Shown here piece after piece: positions 45,367 through 54,935 of a stretch of 64,000 nt of DNA. The notes below the pieces were generated by a model, which saw nothing but the letters and a program-made list of their open reading frames with translations, had not been told where the DNA came from and made no database searches. Made by a program: the position numbers and the translations under genes. Within the stretch, counting starts at the first letter, position 1, and every line of letters begins with the position of its first letter. This stretch comes from Paenibacillus algicola. Lineage in GTDB: Bacteria; Bacillota; Bacilli; Paenibacillales; Paenibacillaceae. Location: NCBI RefSeq assembly GCF_005577435.1, contig NZ_CP040396.1, positions 3,042,501-3,106,500 of the forward strand, given 5' to 3'.

Positions 45367-46755
45367 TTAAATTTTATCTGTAGCTGCGCCGTGCTTAGGC
45401 CAGTCATGGTGCTTCATTTCAGTTATGGTTACGCTTCTCTGTCCAGGAGCTCTGGATTGCGCAGGTACAATCTTCGGTAACGTTTCTCCAATCTCTACCA
45501 TACGAGCTTGAAGACGTGCTCTCAACTCAGCTGTTACTGAATTGAAGGTTTCCAGGCCAATCAGATTGTTTAGTTCGTAAGGATCTGCCTGCAAATCGTA
45601 TAGGAAAGCTTCCTCATAACAATCCGAACCAGCTCTTTCACTTCCATTCGTATTAGGATCAACGACACAATACTTCCATCGATCCGTTCGTATAGCTCTT
45701 CCGATCATAGACTCGCTGATCTGCACAAGCACCTCTTTCGGCCAATCTGCAATTCTTCGATACACAAGAGGAACTATAGACATCCCTTGCATATCTGAGG
45801 GCACTTTAATACCCACCGCATCTAGCAGTGTTGGCGGCAGGTCGACCAGACTGACGAGATCACGTATTTGGCCTCCCCCCATAAAGCCAGGGCCATAAAT
45901 AGCAGTTGGCACTCGTATGGAGCTTTCGTGGCAGGATCTCTTGTATTCCCCATTCCGTGTTTTGAAGTGGTTACCATGATCTGATGTAAATAAAATGATG
46001 GTGTTTTCCAGCATATTCAGGCTTTTAAGTGCATCAAGCAAGCGCCCTAGGGCTTCATCCAAACGTTTTACCATCCCATAGTAACCACCCAAATGCTGAT
46101 GTGCAGTGCCTCCGAGCGCAGCAAGATCTGGCGGCGTCCAGCGCGACGCGTACATCTCCTCCATACCGTCGGGAGCGGGATAATTATCCGAGTAATTCTG
46201 ATGGTGAGGCTCTAGGTATGAGAGAAACAGAAAAAAAGGATTCTCCATCTCTTGCTGCTTCTGGATATAACGAACGGCCGCATCGGTCTGGGCATCTACC
46301 CGGTAGCCTGGAAACTTGACACGATTATTGTCGTTATTAAACAAAACAGCATCATAGGCGTCAGACACAAATTCCAGCAAATTTGCTCCCAGCCACTCCT
46401 CATAGCCTCCGCGTTCATGAACCGGCACCGGATCCTCGCTCCCCAGATGCCATTTGCCAATGTAGCTTGTATTGTAGCCAGCATCCTTGAAGTAATGAGC
46501 CATAGTTCTGGATTCAAGCGGCAATGGTATACCGTTCCGATAGCATCCTGTAGTGGTAGCATACTGACCCGTTTGGAGACAAGACCTCGCAGGACCACAC
46601 ACCGGCTGACAAGTAAACATGTTATATAAATGTGTACCTGCTCTTGCAATCCGATCAAAATTCGGAGTTAGCCCTAGAGGGTTTCCATGCACGCCCGTCG
46701 TATCAAAGCGTTGTTGGTCGGTGAAAAATACAATTACATTGGGTTGCTTCATCAT
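45367..46755 (-). CDS. Sulfatase (Cys-type, cytoplasmic)
   Basis: The 462-residue sulfatase starts PNVIVFFTDQQRFDTTG, with the metal-binding D-Q. The modified-cysteine motif C53-G-P-A-R57 is followed by SCLQTGQYAT. SYIGKWHLG, FFLFLSYLEPHHQN and LFTSDHGNHF complete the catalytic set. No signal peptide is present. It belongs to the heparan/choline-like S1 group by general look; the true substrate is unknown. The ATG at 46755 follows AAAGGAGAG. It is 100 bp downstream of the GH3 gene on the same strand, so cotranscription is likely. Formylglycine maturation is required but no maturase is in the window. Confidence 0.92.
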   Translation of the reverse strand: MMKQPNVIVFFTDQQRFDTTGVHGNPLGLTPNFDRIARAGTHLYNMFTCQPVCGPARSCLQTGQYATTTGCYRNGIPLPLESRTMAHYFKDAGYNTSYIGKWHLGSEDPVPVHERGGYEEWLGANLLEFVSDAYDAVLFNNDNNRVKFPGYRVDAQTDAAVRYIQKQQEMENPFFLFLSYLEPHHQNYSDNYPAPDGMEEMYASRWTPPDLAALGGTAHQHLGGYYGMVKRLDEALGRLLDALKSLNMLENTIILFTSDHGNHFKTRNGEYKRSCHESSIRVPTAIYGPGFMGGGQIRDLVSLVDLPPTLLDAVGIKVPSDMQGMSIVPLVYRRIADWPKEVLVQISESMIGRAIRTDRWKYCVVDPNTNGSERAGSDCYEEAFLYDLQADPYELNNLIGLETFNSVTAELRARLQARMVEIGETLPKIVPAQSRAPGQRSVTITEMKHHDWPKHGAATDKI

Positions 46756-46855
46756 TAACTCTCCTTTATTTGTGCTTAACCATCGCTACGGCCAATGTTT
46801 ATTTTTTTCTGGTGACCATTCTTGACTTTTTCCCACAAAAGCACTTTGCGTATAC

Positions 46856-49123
46856 TTAGCTCTCTACCACCTGCAAAACCACAGATTGGTATTCTACCGA
46901 GCTTGAACCCACCATAATTTTGAATTCTCCTGGTTCTACTACCGTTTCAAAATCTTCGTTTGTAAAACTAAGCATGGAAGGCTCAACCGTAAATGAAACC
47001 GATTTAGTTTCTCCAGGATGAAGAGTAACTCGTTTGAACCCTTTCAATTCTTTTATGGGTCTAGTCACGGAACTAACGACATCCGATACATATAATTGAA
47101 CAATTTCGTCTCCCGATAACTCACCAATATTTGTCACATCTACAGTCACAGAGGTAGAACTTGATATAGAAATATTTTTTTCTGAAATTGTCAAGTTATC
47201 ATACTGAAACGTGGTGTAACTCAAGCCCGTTCCAAATGCAAATAGCGGACCATCTTTTTGATCAAACAGATATTTTTTAAATAAACCTGTAGGCTTTTGA
47301 GAATAATAAACAGGTAGTTGTCCAACCGAACGCGGAAACGTAATCGGCAACTTCCCACTAGGATTCACCTTGCCAAATAAAACATCAGCAATTGCGTTGC
47401 CCGTTTCTTCCCCGAGATACCATCCTTCCAGGATAGCAGGTACATGCTCAGCAATGTAATTAATGGACAACGGTGTGCCATTTGTCAGAATGACGACTAT
47501 AGGCGTACCTGTCTCGACAATCCTTCTTACCAGTTCGTTTTGGTCTCCAGCCAGATTCAAATCAGTCCGGTCTCCGCGATCGTCTCCAATAAAAATAGCC
47601 TCTCTACTCGTTAAAGTATTCCCTCCTACACATAAAACGGCTATATCAGATTCCTTGGCAATTCGAACCGCTTCCTCGATTAATTCTTTATTTTCCGCCA
47701 TTGTACATAATTTAGGGTTATGTACTCGCTTATCAAGCTCAGATTCTCCGCTGATATCGGTTTCAAAAGTGATTTTGCAGCCTTGAGCAAATCTTATATC
47801 GATTTCACCTTCATATTTTTGCTTGATACTTTCCAGTATACTGATTCCCTTATTCGGAATTGTGCTATACGTGCCTGTACAGATCGGATCAGCGTTCGGC
47901 CCTATAACTGCTAATGTCTGAATATTTTGAGTGTTTAAAGGCAATAAATTGCCTTCATTTTTAAGCAATGTAATCGCCTTGTCTGCTGCTTCCTTTGCAA
48001 TTTTTACATGGTCAGGACAATTAATAATCTGTTTGGCATGCTCGGGGTCCACATAAGGACGTTCAAATAAACCTAAATGAAATTTCAGCCGCAAAATTCT
48101 AGCCACAGCAATATCCAACACCGCTTCTAATTCGGGTTGTTCTGTTACGGCTTCAATGAGGTGGATATAACAGTATCCGCTCGGCAGGTCCATATCTAAT
48201 CCCGCCTTCAAGGCCTTTATTGCAGCCTCTTTTTGATTATTTACAACATGAAATAATACATCAAGTCTGGAACTATCAGAATAATCTGAGACAACAATGC
48301 CCTCAAATCCCCATTCTTCCCTCAACAGCTCGGTTAATAAATACTTACTGCTGTGGCAGGGTACTCCATCAATTTCATTATGAGATGGCATCATGCCTAA
48401 GGCGCCAGCCTCTTCAACCACGGCTTTAAATGGAGGTAGGATTTGATCCTTCAACACCCTAGGGGGGATGTTACTAGGCGCAAAATTCCGCCCCCCATCG
48501 GATTGAGCGTATCCAGCAAAATGTTTAGGTGCTGCAATCACATGTTCCTGCAGTCCTTTTACAGCTGCTACGCCCATGCGAGTTACTAAATACGTATCCT
48601 CTCCGTACGTCTCTTCTGTTCTTCCCCAGCGTGGATCTCTCGCAAGATCAAGTACAGGTGTATGAGCTTCATGTCCTCCTCTTGCACTAGTTTCTTTACC
48701 AATCGCCGTAAACACTCGTTCTACAAGCTCTTGATCCCATGTGCTAGCCAACGCAATCGGTACAGGAAAACATGTAGCACCCTTGGCCAAATGCCCATGG
48801 AGACATTCTTCTTGAGCCATCACTGGAATTCCTAAACGAGTTTTATTTAAAAAATAGTTTTGCATTGCGGTTAACTTTTTAATTCTTGTTTCGATAGAAT
48901 CTGTTTTGAATGCCATTTGAATAGCACCCGCTCCATGTTTGAAAATATCGTCTTCAAATTGCAGTTCTACCTCGTCATTATAATTCATCAGATTTTCTTC
49001 AAATAAATCTGGCAGCTTTCCAAGAGAAAGCGTTTGTGCCACTTTTTCTTTCAGGGTCATTCTAGACAACAAATCCTGAACCCGCTCCTCAACAGATAAT
49101 GCTTGATTTTTATACGCTTCCAA
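46856..49123 (-). CDS. Glycoside hydrolase family 3, BglX-like, cytoplasmic
   Basis: The 755-residue GH3 enzyme has the (beta/alpha)8 domain with DPRWGRTEETYGED and KHFAGYAQSDGGRN and the nucleophile Asp280 in GIVVSDYSD. The alpha/beta sandwich contains VLCVGGNTLTSREAI and NLAGDQNELVR. A C-terminal fibronectin-III-like domain (about 650-755) is present with GDEIVQLYVSDV and FKRVTLHPGETK. There is no signal peptide. GH3 enzymes release glucose, xylose, arabinose or N-acetylglucosamine; the residue set does not settle which. The start is TTG at 49123, 8 nt from GGAGG. The gene is clearly AT-richer than the GH2 gene. It is divergent from an AraC gene. Confidence 0.9.
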   Translation of the reverse strand: MEAYKNQALSVEERVQDLLSRMTLKEKVAQTLSLGKLPDLFEENLMNYNDEVELQFEDDIFKHGAGAIQMAFKTDSIETRIKKLTAMQNYFLNKTRLGIPVMAQEECLHGHLAKGATCFPVPIALASTWDQELVERVFTAIGKETSARGGHEAHTPVLDLARDPRWGRTEETYGEDTYLVTRMGVAAVKGLQEHVIAAPKHFAGYAQSDGGRNFAPSNIPPRVLKDQILPPFKAVVEEAGALGMMPSHNEIDGVPCHSSKYLLTELLREEWGFEGIVVSDYSDSSRLDVLFHVVNNQKEAAIKALKAGLDMDLPSGYCYIHLIEAVTEQPELEAVLDIAVARILRLKFHLGLFERPYVDPEHAKQIINCPDHVKIAKEAADKAITLLKNEGNLLPLNTQNIQTLAVIGPNADPICTGTYSTIPNKGISILESIKQKYEGEIDIRFAQGCKITFETDISGESELDKRVHNPKLCTMAENKELIEEAVRIAKESDIAVLCVGGNTLTSREAIFIGDDRGDRTDLNLAGDQNELVRRIVETGTPIVVILTNGTPLSINYIAEHVPAILEGWYLGEETGNAIADVLFGKVNPSGKLPITFPRSVGQLPVYYSQKPTGLFKKYLFDQKDGPLFAFGTGLSYTTFQYDNLTISEKNISISSSTSVTVDVTNIGELSGDEIVQLYVSDVVSSVTRPIKELKGFKRVTLHPGETKSVSFTVEPSMLSFTNEDFETVVEPGEFKIMVGSSSVEYQSVVLQVVES

Positions 49124-49279
49124 GTGTTTATCCTCCCATAATATAAATCTTATTTGGATATCTGTTTAAAATTTAGCTTATATATGCGAACTTTTCATTT
49201 GATATTCTGTGATAATTATAGAAATATTATTATAATTATGTTGTCATATGCATGAACTCTTTAATATGGGAGGAAAAAA

Positions 49280-50176
49280 ATGTCTATCAGTCTTGAAACT
49301 CTGCACGTTACGAATGAACAAGTAAATCCTCGAATACTCACATCCGTTTATTTCAATGGAACTCAGCGTGAAAAAGCTTCTCGTCTGAAGAATCGCCTAG
49401 TCTACGATTATGAGTTAGAGTTTTATACTGAAAGCGAAGGAGCAATTGATTTAAATGGCACTCTTTACCCTGTCAAAAAAAATGACGTGGTATTCAGAAG
49501 GCCAGGCGATCTCAACCAATCTATCATGCCTTATTCTTGCCACTTGGTTGTTTTTGACATGCTGAACAATACAGGTAAAGAGGACTGTGAGTATACTGTT
49601 GGAACAATTCAAGAAGTATCTCAGCCCTATTATATGAATCCCATACTGAATGCGATCCCAACTATACTCAGCCCTCCATTTGCGGAAAAGTATGAATATT
49701 GGTTTCAACGGATTTTTAATGAATTTATCAAACAAAATGCCGGCTCACACTTGTTGATAAAGTCTATTATTCTTCAAATCATTCATCAATTGCATGAGGA
49801 TCATATTGTCCACCAATCAAGTAAGGATGTTCCCTCCTCAGCGCATTCAAAAATGATTAAGAATACAGTAACTTGTATCCAAGCTAACTTGGAAGAGTCT
49901 TGGAATTTGGCTAAACTAGCTCAGATTTCAGGAATGAGTACTTCTTATTTTCATTCCGTTTTTACTAAAGTGATGCAGCAAACCCCTAATCAATACATCA
50001 ATGAGTTGAGGTTGGAGAAAGCAAAAAAAATGCTTCTTACTACAGATGCAAGTATATTGGATATTGCCATGCGATGTGGATTTGGTAGCAGTGCCTACTT
50101 CGGTTTCTTATTTAAGAAAAAAACAGGGGTTTCACCTATTCATTTCAGAAAAATATATAGCAACCCTTACTTTTAA
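49280..50176 (+). CDS. AraC-family transcriptional regulator
   Basis: The 298-residue regulator has an N-terminal cupin-like part (YPVKKNDVVFRRPGDLNQSI) and a C-terminal AraC HTH pair (NLAKLAQISGMSTSYFHSVF; ILDIAMRCGFGSSAYFGFLF, then KKTGVSPIHFRK). GGAGG is 7 nt before the ATG. It is divergent from the GH3-sulfatase unit across a 156-bp, very AT-rich intergenic region with a perfect TATAAT near 49229, so it probably controls both directions. Confidence 0.9.
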   Translation: MSISLETLHVTNEQVNPRILTSVYFNGTQREKASRLKNRLVYDYELEFYTESEGAIDLNGTLYPVKKNDVVFRRPGDLNQSIMPYSCHLVVFDMLNNTGKEDCEYTVGTIQEVSQPYYMNPILNAIPTILSPPFAEKYEYWFQRIFNEFIKQNAGSHLLIKSIILQIIHQLHEDHIVHQSSKDVPSSAHSKMIKNTVTCIQANLEESWNLAKLAQISGMSTSYFHSVFTKVMQQTPNQYINELRLEKAKKMLLTTDASILDIAMRCGFGSSAYFGFLFKKKTGVSPIHFRKIYSNPYF

Positions 50177-50245
50177 GTTCTCAAACTCAAAACTACAATT
50201 TTTCACGAGCTTCGCAGACAGTTGTAGAGGTCGGCTGCCTGCACA

Positions 50246-51124
50246 TTACATTCTGGCGTTAGAGGCCCTATCTTTTCGGAATTGCAGCGGAGTCATTCCT
50301 GTAATCATTTTGAATTGATGGACAAAATGGGAAGGGATAGGCCAACCTACTGATAAACCAATTTCAGATATCGAAAGCTGAGTAGTGGATAGTAACATGC
50401 AGGCTTCTTTAATCCGGCGAGCCAGGATGTAATTGGTAATCGTACTGCCGGTATCTCGTTTGAATAAATGTGAAATATGATATTTAGATAAATGTAATTC
50501 TTCAGCAATTGCTTCAAGTTTGAACGGTTCTGAGAAATGTTGTTCGACCCATTGAAGAATGTCCTCAGTATGTGTAGTCGTTCTCAAGGAATAAGAATTA
50601 AGTGATTCTGATTGGTTCAGCCCATCATAAAGAAACACCATTAGCTGCTGTAACAGTAAGGCTTGATATTCAAGCTTAAGATTACCGACCGATTCGGTAA
50701 TCTTTTCTTTGTAGTAGCTAATGAGCGGCTCGATCGGCAATTGCTCAGAAAATGAAGGAAACACTTGTTTAGTTAATGAACCTTTCCAAATATATTGAAA
50801 AAAGCGGTCTATCTCATAAAACGATTGAAAGTAGCGATTAAATACTTCCGGATCGAAATGAATAGTGGAGCGTATATATGGGGTTTCCTTACTCAATTGT
50901 GCTTTGACATGATGCAATTGAAAAGGCTGGAATATGAATAAAGCGCCTTGTTCGATTTTATATACCTGTTGCTCTAATACAACAGTACCATCTCCTTGGT
51001 GAACATAAAGAAATTCCAAGCCTGGGTGGTAGTGAAAAAAACCTGTATAAGTATGGTCAGCCTGGACTTTAAAGTTCCCATGGAAGGGTCTGTCTAAAAA
51101 ATTCATGACATGATGACCGTTCAT
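50246..51124 (-). CDS. AraC-family transcriptional regulator
   Basis: The 292-residue protein begins with a cupin (YTGFFHYHPGLEFLYVHQGD, GALFIFQPFQLHHVKAQ) and ends with an AraC domain (KLEAIAEELHLSKYHISHLF, TITNYILARRIKEA, SISEIGLSVGWPIPSHFVHQF, KMITGMTPLQFRK). AGGGGAC precedes the ATG at 51124. It is divergent from the GH88-sulfatase pair across about 115 bp, so it is the likely regulator of that pair. It is convergent with the other AraC gene. Base composition is AT-rich like its neighbours. Confidence 0.9.
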   Translation of the reverse strand: MNGHHVMNFLDRPFHGNFKVQADHTYTGFFHYHPGLEFLYVHQGDGTVVLEQQVYKIEQGALFIFQPFQLHHVKAQLSKETPYIRSTIHFDPEVFNRYFQSFYEIDRFFQYIWKGSLTKQVFPSFSEQLPIEPLISYYKEKITESVGNLKLEYQALLLQQLMVFLYDGLNQSESLNSYSLRTTTHTEDILQWVEQHFSEPFKLEAIAEELHLSKYHISHLFKRDTGSTITNYILARRIKEACMLLSTTQLSISEIGLSVGWPIPSHFVHQFKMITGMTPLQFRKDRASNARM

Positions 51125-51239
51125 TATAATGTCCCCTTCAGAATCGCAATATATCTATATATTATCACAATCAGCCTTAACAGATTTTTCATTTCCTTTG
51201 ATAGTATTAAATGAAACCGATGCAAGGGAGTGTAAAATA

Positions 51240-52382
51240 ATGTGGCAAAAAGCACTTGAAAACGCTATAGCCAAGACGAGAAGGAACATAGAACGATTTG
51301 GAGATCAGTTTCCTCATGTGAGTAAAGAGGATAAGTATCTTTTAAATCCCAACACAGATTGGACGAATGGCTTCTGGTCCGGTATTTTATGGCTGTGTTA
51401 TGAGTATAGCGGTGATGAGATATTCAGAAATGCAGCAAGAAAAACAGTGGATAGCTTCAGAAATAGACTAGATCACCATATTAATCTTGATCATCATGAC
51501 ATTGGGTTTCTCTACTCCTTATCCTCAAAAGCACAATGGATGATTGAGAGGGATCCAAAGGCTAAAGAGCTTACCCTCGCAGCTGCTGATGTGTTTATGA
51601 AGCGCTGGAGACCAGAGATGGAAATTCTTCAAGCATGGGGTCCCGAAGGTAATGAGCAAAATGGAGGACGTATTATTATTGATTGTTTACTGAATCTTCC
51701 TTTGCTTTACTGGGCCTATGAGGTAACAGGTAACCAGCAGTATTTGGAAGCAGCAATATCGCAAGCGGATAAAACTAGACGTTTTATTGTAAGAGGCGAT
51801 GACTCGTCTTATCATACATTTTATTTTAATCAAACGACAGGAGAGGCAATTCGAGGAGGAACACATCAAGGCTACGAGGATGGTTCTACTTGGACACGCG
51901 GTCAGGCTTGGGGAATTTACGGTTTTGTTCTATCCTATTACTATACCAAGAACCCATTGTACTTAGAAACCTCTGTTAGAATGGCTAAATACTTTATTGA
52001 AAGACTGCCAAAGGATCACGTGGTGTATTGGGACTTTGATGCGCCAGTCACACCGGACACAAAGCGAGACAGTTCAGCATCTGCAATTACCGTATGTGGA
52101 CTGCACGAATTACTAAAATACCTGCCTGAGAATCACCCGGAAAAAGCATTTCTACAAGAAGGTATGGAAAAATCCATGCATGGCTTAGTTAAAAGCTATT
52201 CCACAATAAGTGAACCAGACGCACAAGGCTTAATAAAACGCGGTTCTTACAGCGTCAGGTCAGGGAATTCACCAGACGATTTCGTGATTTGGGGGGACTA
52301 TTATTACCTCGAAGCCTTAATGCGCCTTGATAATGGGCATAAGGGGTATTGGTATGACCGACCACAAGGGATGAGTGAGTAA
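51240..52382 (+). CDS. GH88 unsaturated glucuronyl hydrolase, cytoplasmic
   Basis: The 380-residue (alpha/alpha)6-barrel protein has DWTNGFWSGILWLCYEYSG and HHDIGFLYSLSS with Asp87, and RIIIDCLLNLPLLYW with Asp148. These match the two catalytic aspartates of Bacillus UGL (D88 and D149) almost in number. WTRGQAWGIYGF is another UGL hallmark. Such enzymes remove the 4,5-unsaturated uronic acid left by polysaccharide lyases, which implies a uronate-containing substrate (glycosaminoglycan, ulvan or similar). ATG at 51240 has AAGGGAGTG upstream; the frame opens earlier without a ribosome site. It is followed 38 bp later by a sulfatase. Confidence 0.92.
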   Translation: MWQKALENAIAKTRRNIERFGDQFPHVSKEDKYLLNPNTDWTNGFWSGILWLCYEYSGDEIFRNAARKTVDSFRNRLDHHINLDHHDIGFLYSLSSKAQWMIERDPKAKELTLAAADVFMKRWRPEMEILQAWGPEGNEQNGGRIIIDCLLNLPLLYWAYEVTGNQQYLEAAISQADKTRRFIVRGDDSSYHTFYFNQTTGEAIRGGTHQGYEDGSTWTRGQAWGIYGFVLSYYYTKNPLYLETSVRMAKYFIERLPKDHVVYWDFDAPVTPDTKRDSSASAITVCGLHELLKYLPENHPEKAFLQEGMEKSMHGLVKSYSTISEPDAQGLIKRGSYSVRSGNSPDDFVIWGDYYYLEALMRLDNGHKGYWYDRPQGMSE

Positions 52383-52420
52383 ACGCGAAAAAACATTCAT
52401 TTATAGTTGGAGGAATTCAC

Positions 52421-53884
52421 TTGATTAAACCCAATGTTGTTATAATAATGGCTGACCAGCTTCGTTATGATTTACTCGGAGAACACACACCAAACATCAA
52501 TCAAATAGCTTCGGAAAGTGTTGTTTTTAACAGAGCCTATTGTGCTTCACCTATTTGTGTCCCGGCCCGGGGTGCGTTTTTTACAGGGAAGTATCCAAAC
52601 GAAACAGGCTGTTTAATCAACGGGTGGGAGCCGCTTGAAAGGCAACATGGTCAAGTTCAGGAAGGCATAGAAAATTTATATACATTAATGGAAGAGGTCT
52701 GGGACAGCTGGCATACAGGTAAGCAGCATCTTCATACGAAGGACCAATTTGACCTCAAACCTGAATCTCAAACCAAATGGGAGTCTCTAGAGCGACGTTA
52801 TGATCAATACCTAAAAGAGCATGGCAAGAGAAAACCTGGTGGAAAAAAGTTTACGGCCCTTATCCCAGAGATGGTGGGAGGAACAACAACCAAATTAAGA
52901 CGATACTCTATACCCACGGTAGGCTGTTATGAAGAAGGTTTTGATTATTTCTATGATGGTTTTATTACAAAGTGCAGTTTGGAAGCGTTACAAAATAGAG
53001 ATCGCACAAGGCCTTTTTTGTTAAACGCTATGTTTTTGGCTCCACATCCACCACTAGAGATCCCGGACCCATGGTACTCCAAATTTCAAAATGTAGAGCT
53101 TCCATATAACGTGGGGCGCTGGTCTGCGAACCAATCCCCTCTGCAGATGTACAATTTAACCGGGGTGCTAGGTTCTCGCTATACAAGAGAAGACTGGAGT
53201 GAAATCTGGCCCGTGTACACAGGTCTGGTTTCACTATTAGATGATTGTGTGGGGACGATTATTGCAGAATTAAAAAGACAAAATTTATACGATAACACTT
53301 TAATTTTATTTACTAGCGATCATGGAGAAATGTTGGGCTCCCATGGATTATGGCAAAAAATGTGCATGTATGAGGAATCCGTTCGCACTCCGTTGTTCAT
53401 AAAATTCCCTACATCCTATCAGCCTGGAATTAAATCCTCGGATGCGCTGGTTAGCTCGGTTGACGTTCTGCCAACACTATGTGAGTTTCTAGGTTTGAAT
53501 ACCCCTGACGACTTGTCAGGACATTCATTAATGTCCATTATTGAAGGTCATCAGGCAGACATTAGAGAAGAAGTAGTTATTCAATATGACGGAAACGGTT
53601 CTCGAGGGAATTATCAAAGATGTATAGTAACCAAAGAATTCAAATTGATCGTTGATCTCTTCAAAGATGAGCTGTTTATAGAGCTGTATGCAGCAGAGGA
53701 TGAACAAGAGCAGTGTAACTTAGCATTTAATCCTCAATATAGAGTTATTCTTGAACAAATGCTAGAGACTCTTCGCAAACATATGGCAGAAACGAAGGAT
53801 CTACTCCGTATTCCAGAGAATGCATTCGAATGCTTTCATGCTAAATATATAATGTTTCAGAATTCGGCTATAACAGAGATCTAA
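52421..53884 (+). CDS. Sulfatase (Cys-type, cytoplasmic)
   Basis: The 487-residue sulfatase starts PNVVIIMADQLRYDLLGEHT and has the C46-V-P-A-R50 signature followed by GAFFTGKYPNETG. Other family elements are HTGKQHLH (in place of GKWHLG), FLAPHPPLEIPDPW and FTSDHGEMLGSHGLWQK. There is no signal peptide. The start is TTG at 52421 with GGAGG 7 nt upstream. It forms a two-gene unit with the GH88 gene, so it probably desulfates the same uronate-containing oligosaccharide. It is AT-rich. An IS256-family remnant begins about 130 bp downstream. Confidence 0.92.
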   Translation: MIKPNVVIIMADQLRYDLLGEHTPNINQIASESVVFNRAYCASPICVPARGAFFTGKYPNETGCLINGWEPLERQHGQVQEGIENLYTLMEEVWDSWHTGKQHLHTKDQFDLKPESQTKWESLERRYDQYLKEHGKRKPGGKKFTALIPEMVGGTTTKLRRYSIPTVGCYEEGFDYFYDGFITKCSLEALQNRDRTRPFLLNAMFLAPHPPLEIPDPWYSKFQNVELPYNVGRWSANQSPLQMYNLTGVLGSRYTREDWSEIWPVYTGLVSLLDDCVGTIIAELKRQNLYDNTLILFTSDHGEMLGSHGLWQKMCMYEESVRTPLFIKFPTSYQPGIKSSDALVSSVDVLPTLCEFLGLNTPDDLSGHSLMSIIEGHQADIREEVVIQYDGNGSRGNYQRCIVTKEFKLIVDLFKDELFIELYAAEDEQEQCNLAFNPQYRVILEQMLETLRKHMAETKDLLRIPENAFECFHAKYIMFQNSAITEI

Positions 53885-54012
53885 GTATACGTGCTTAAGG
53901 TAACCCAAGTTGGCGTAAAATAAGTTGTGTACCAGAATTTGTGGTCTAGCCAAACACAAAAAAAGCAGGGTATTCTCGGGGTTGCGATGCCACCAGAGAA
54001 AGGACCCTATCG

Positions 54013-54731
54013 ATGACTAATATAACCGAAAACACGATGAATAATCTATTTGAAAATCTTGTCATGCAATTTGTACAGGATAACCTCGAGCGCATAATGC
54101 GCGCTGAAATTACAGCCTTTATGGAATCGGACGAGTCCTGCAGACACAATAGCCGCAATGGCTACTACAAGCGCTCCCTTCACACGAAATACGGCAACAT
54201 CAAGGACCTGTCGGTTCCGCGAGATCGTAACGGCGAGTTCCAGACGCAAGTGTTCGAACCGTATCACGTCGTGACGGTTGGTTGGAGGAAGCCGTCATCC
54301 AAATGTACAAAAGCGGCATGGGCACCCGTGACGTCGTTCGCTTCATCGAGAGCATGTTCGGCAGCCACTATTCTCCGACGAAGGTAAGCAATATTACGGC
54401 AACTGTGCTTGAAGACATTCAGATCTGGCAGTCATGGGAGAGCCAACTGTCGACGCTGTTGACGTTCTACAAGTACCCCGAAGTACTGAAGAAGGCCATC
54501 TATACGTCGAACCCCATCGAGCGTATGAACAAGGAGTTTCGTAAGCGGCTCAAGCCAATGAACAGTTTAACGAATATGGATGCGGCCGAGAAAGTCGTCT
54601 ACTTACAATGCATTGAGTACAACGATACGTATGCAGAACGCGTCACACCTGGATTCGGGATGACAGAGGTCAAAAAGAAGCTTGCTGAGATGTTAGATGA
54701 ACGCTATCCGCTACCTTTGAGTAACCAGTAA
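54013..54731 (+). pseudogene. Decayed IS256-family (mutator-type) transposase
   Basis: The 5' part encodes a typical IS256 N-terminus (FVQDNLERIMRAEITAFM, SRNGYYKRSLHTKYGNIKDL, PRDRNGEFQTQVFEPY). One C appears lost in CACCGTCGT near 54267, since restoring it reads PYHRRDGWLEEA in the frame that continues from 54282. That frame runs through MYKSGMGTRDVVRFIE and VSNITATVLEDI. It then jumps directly to WESQLSTLLTFYKYPEVLKK and TSNPIERMNKEFRKRL. The central part with the first two acidic residues of the DDE site is missing, so the element is dead. No terminal inverted repeats were identified by eye between 53885 and 54990. Confidence 0.85.
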
Positions 54732-54904
54732 CGACCGCACAAACGTTGGGCTTTGTCCCCCACGAACAACACGGTCTCAACATTCAGACATCACTCATTT
54801 CCATCGTCCCGATGGATATCCTTACCGCCTTACATAAACTTATTGAGGCTACCTAACCTAATAACACATATGAATTTCCAAAGGTAAATTTATTGCTCCA
54901 ACAC

Positions 54905-54935
54905 AAAAACGCAGGGCTGCATAAGCACCCTGCGT
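54905..54935 (-). terminator. Terminator of the aldose epimerase gene
   Basis: ACGCAGGG (54909-54916) and CCCTGCGT (54928-54935) pair around an 11-nt loop. On the minus strand the stem is followed by TTTTTGTGTT. It lies 58 bp past the epimerase stop. Confidence 0.8.
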
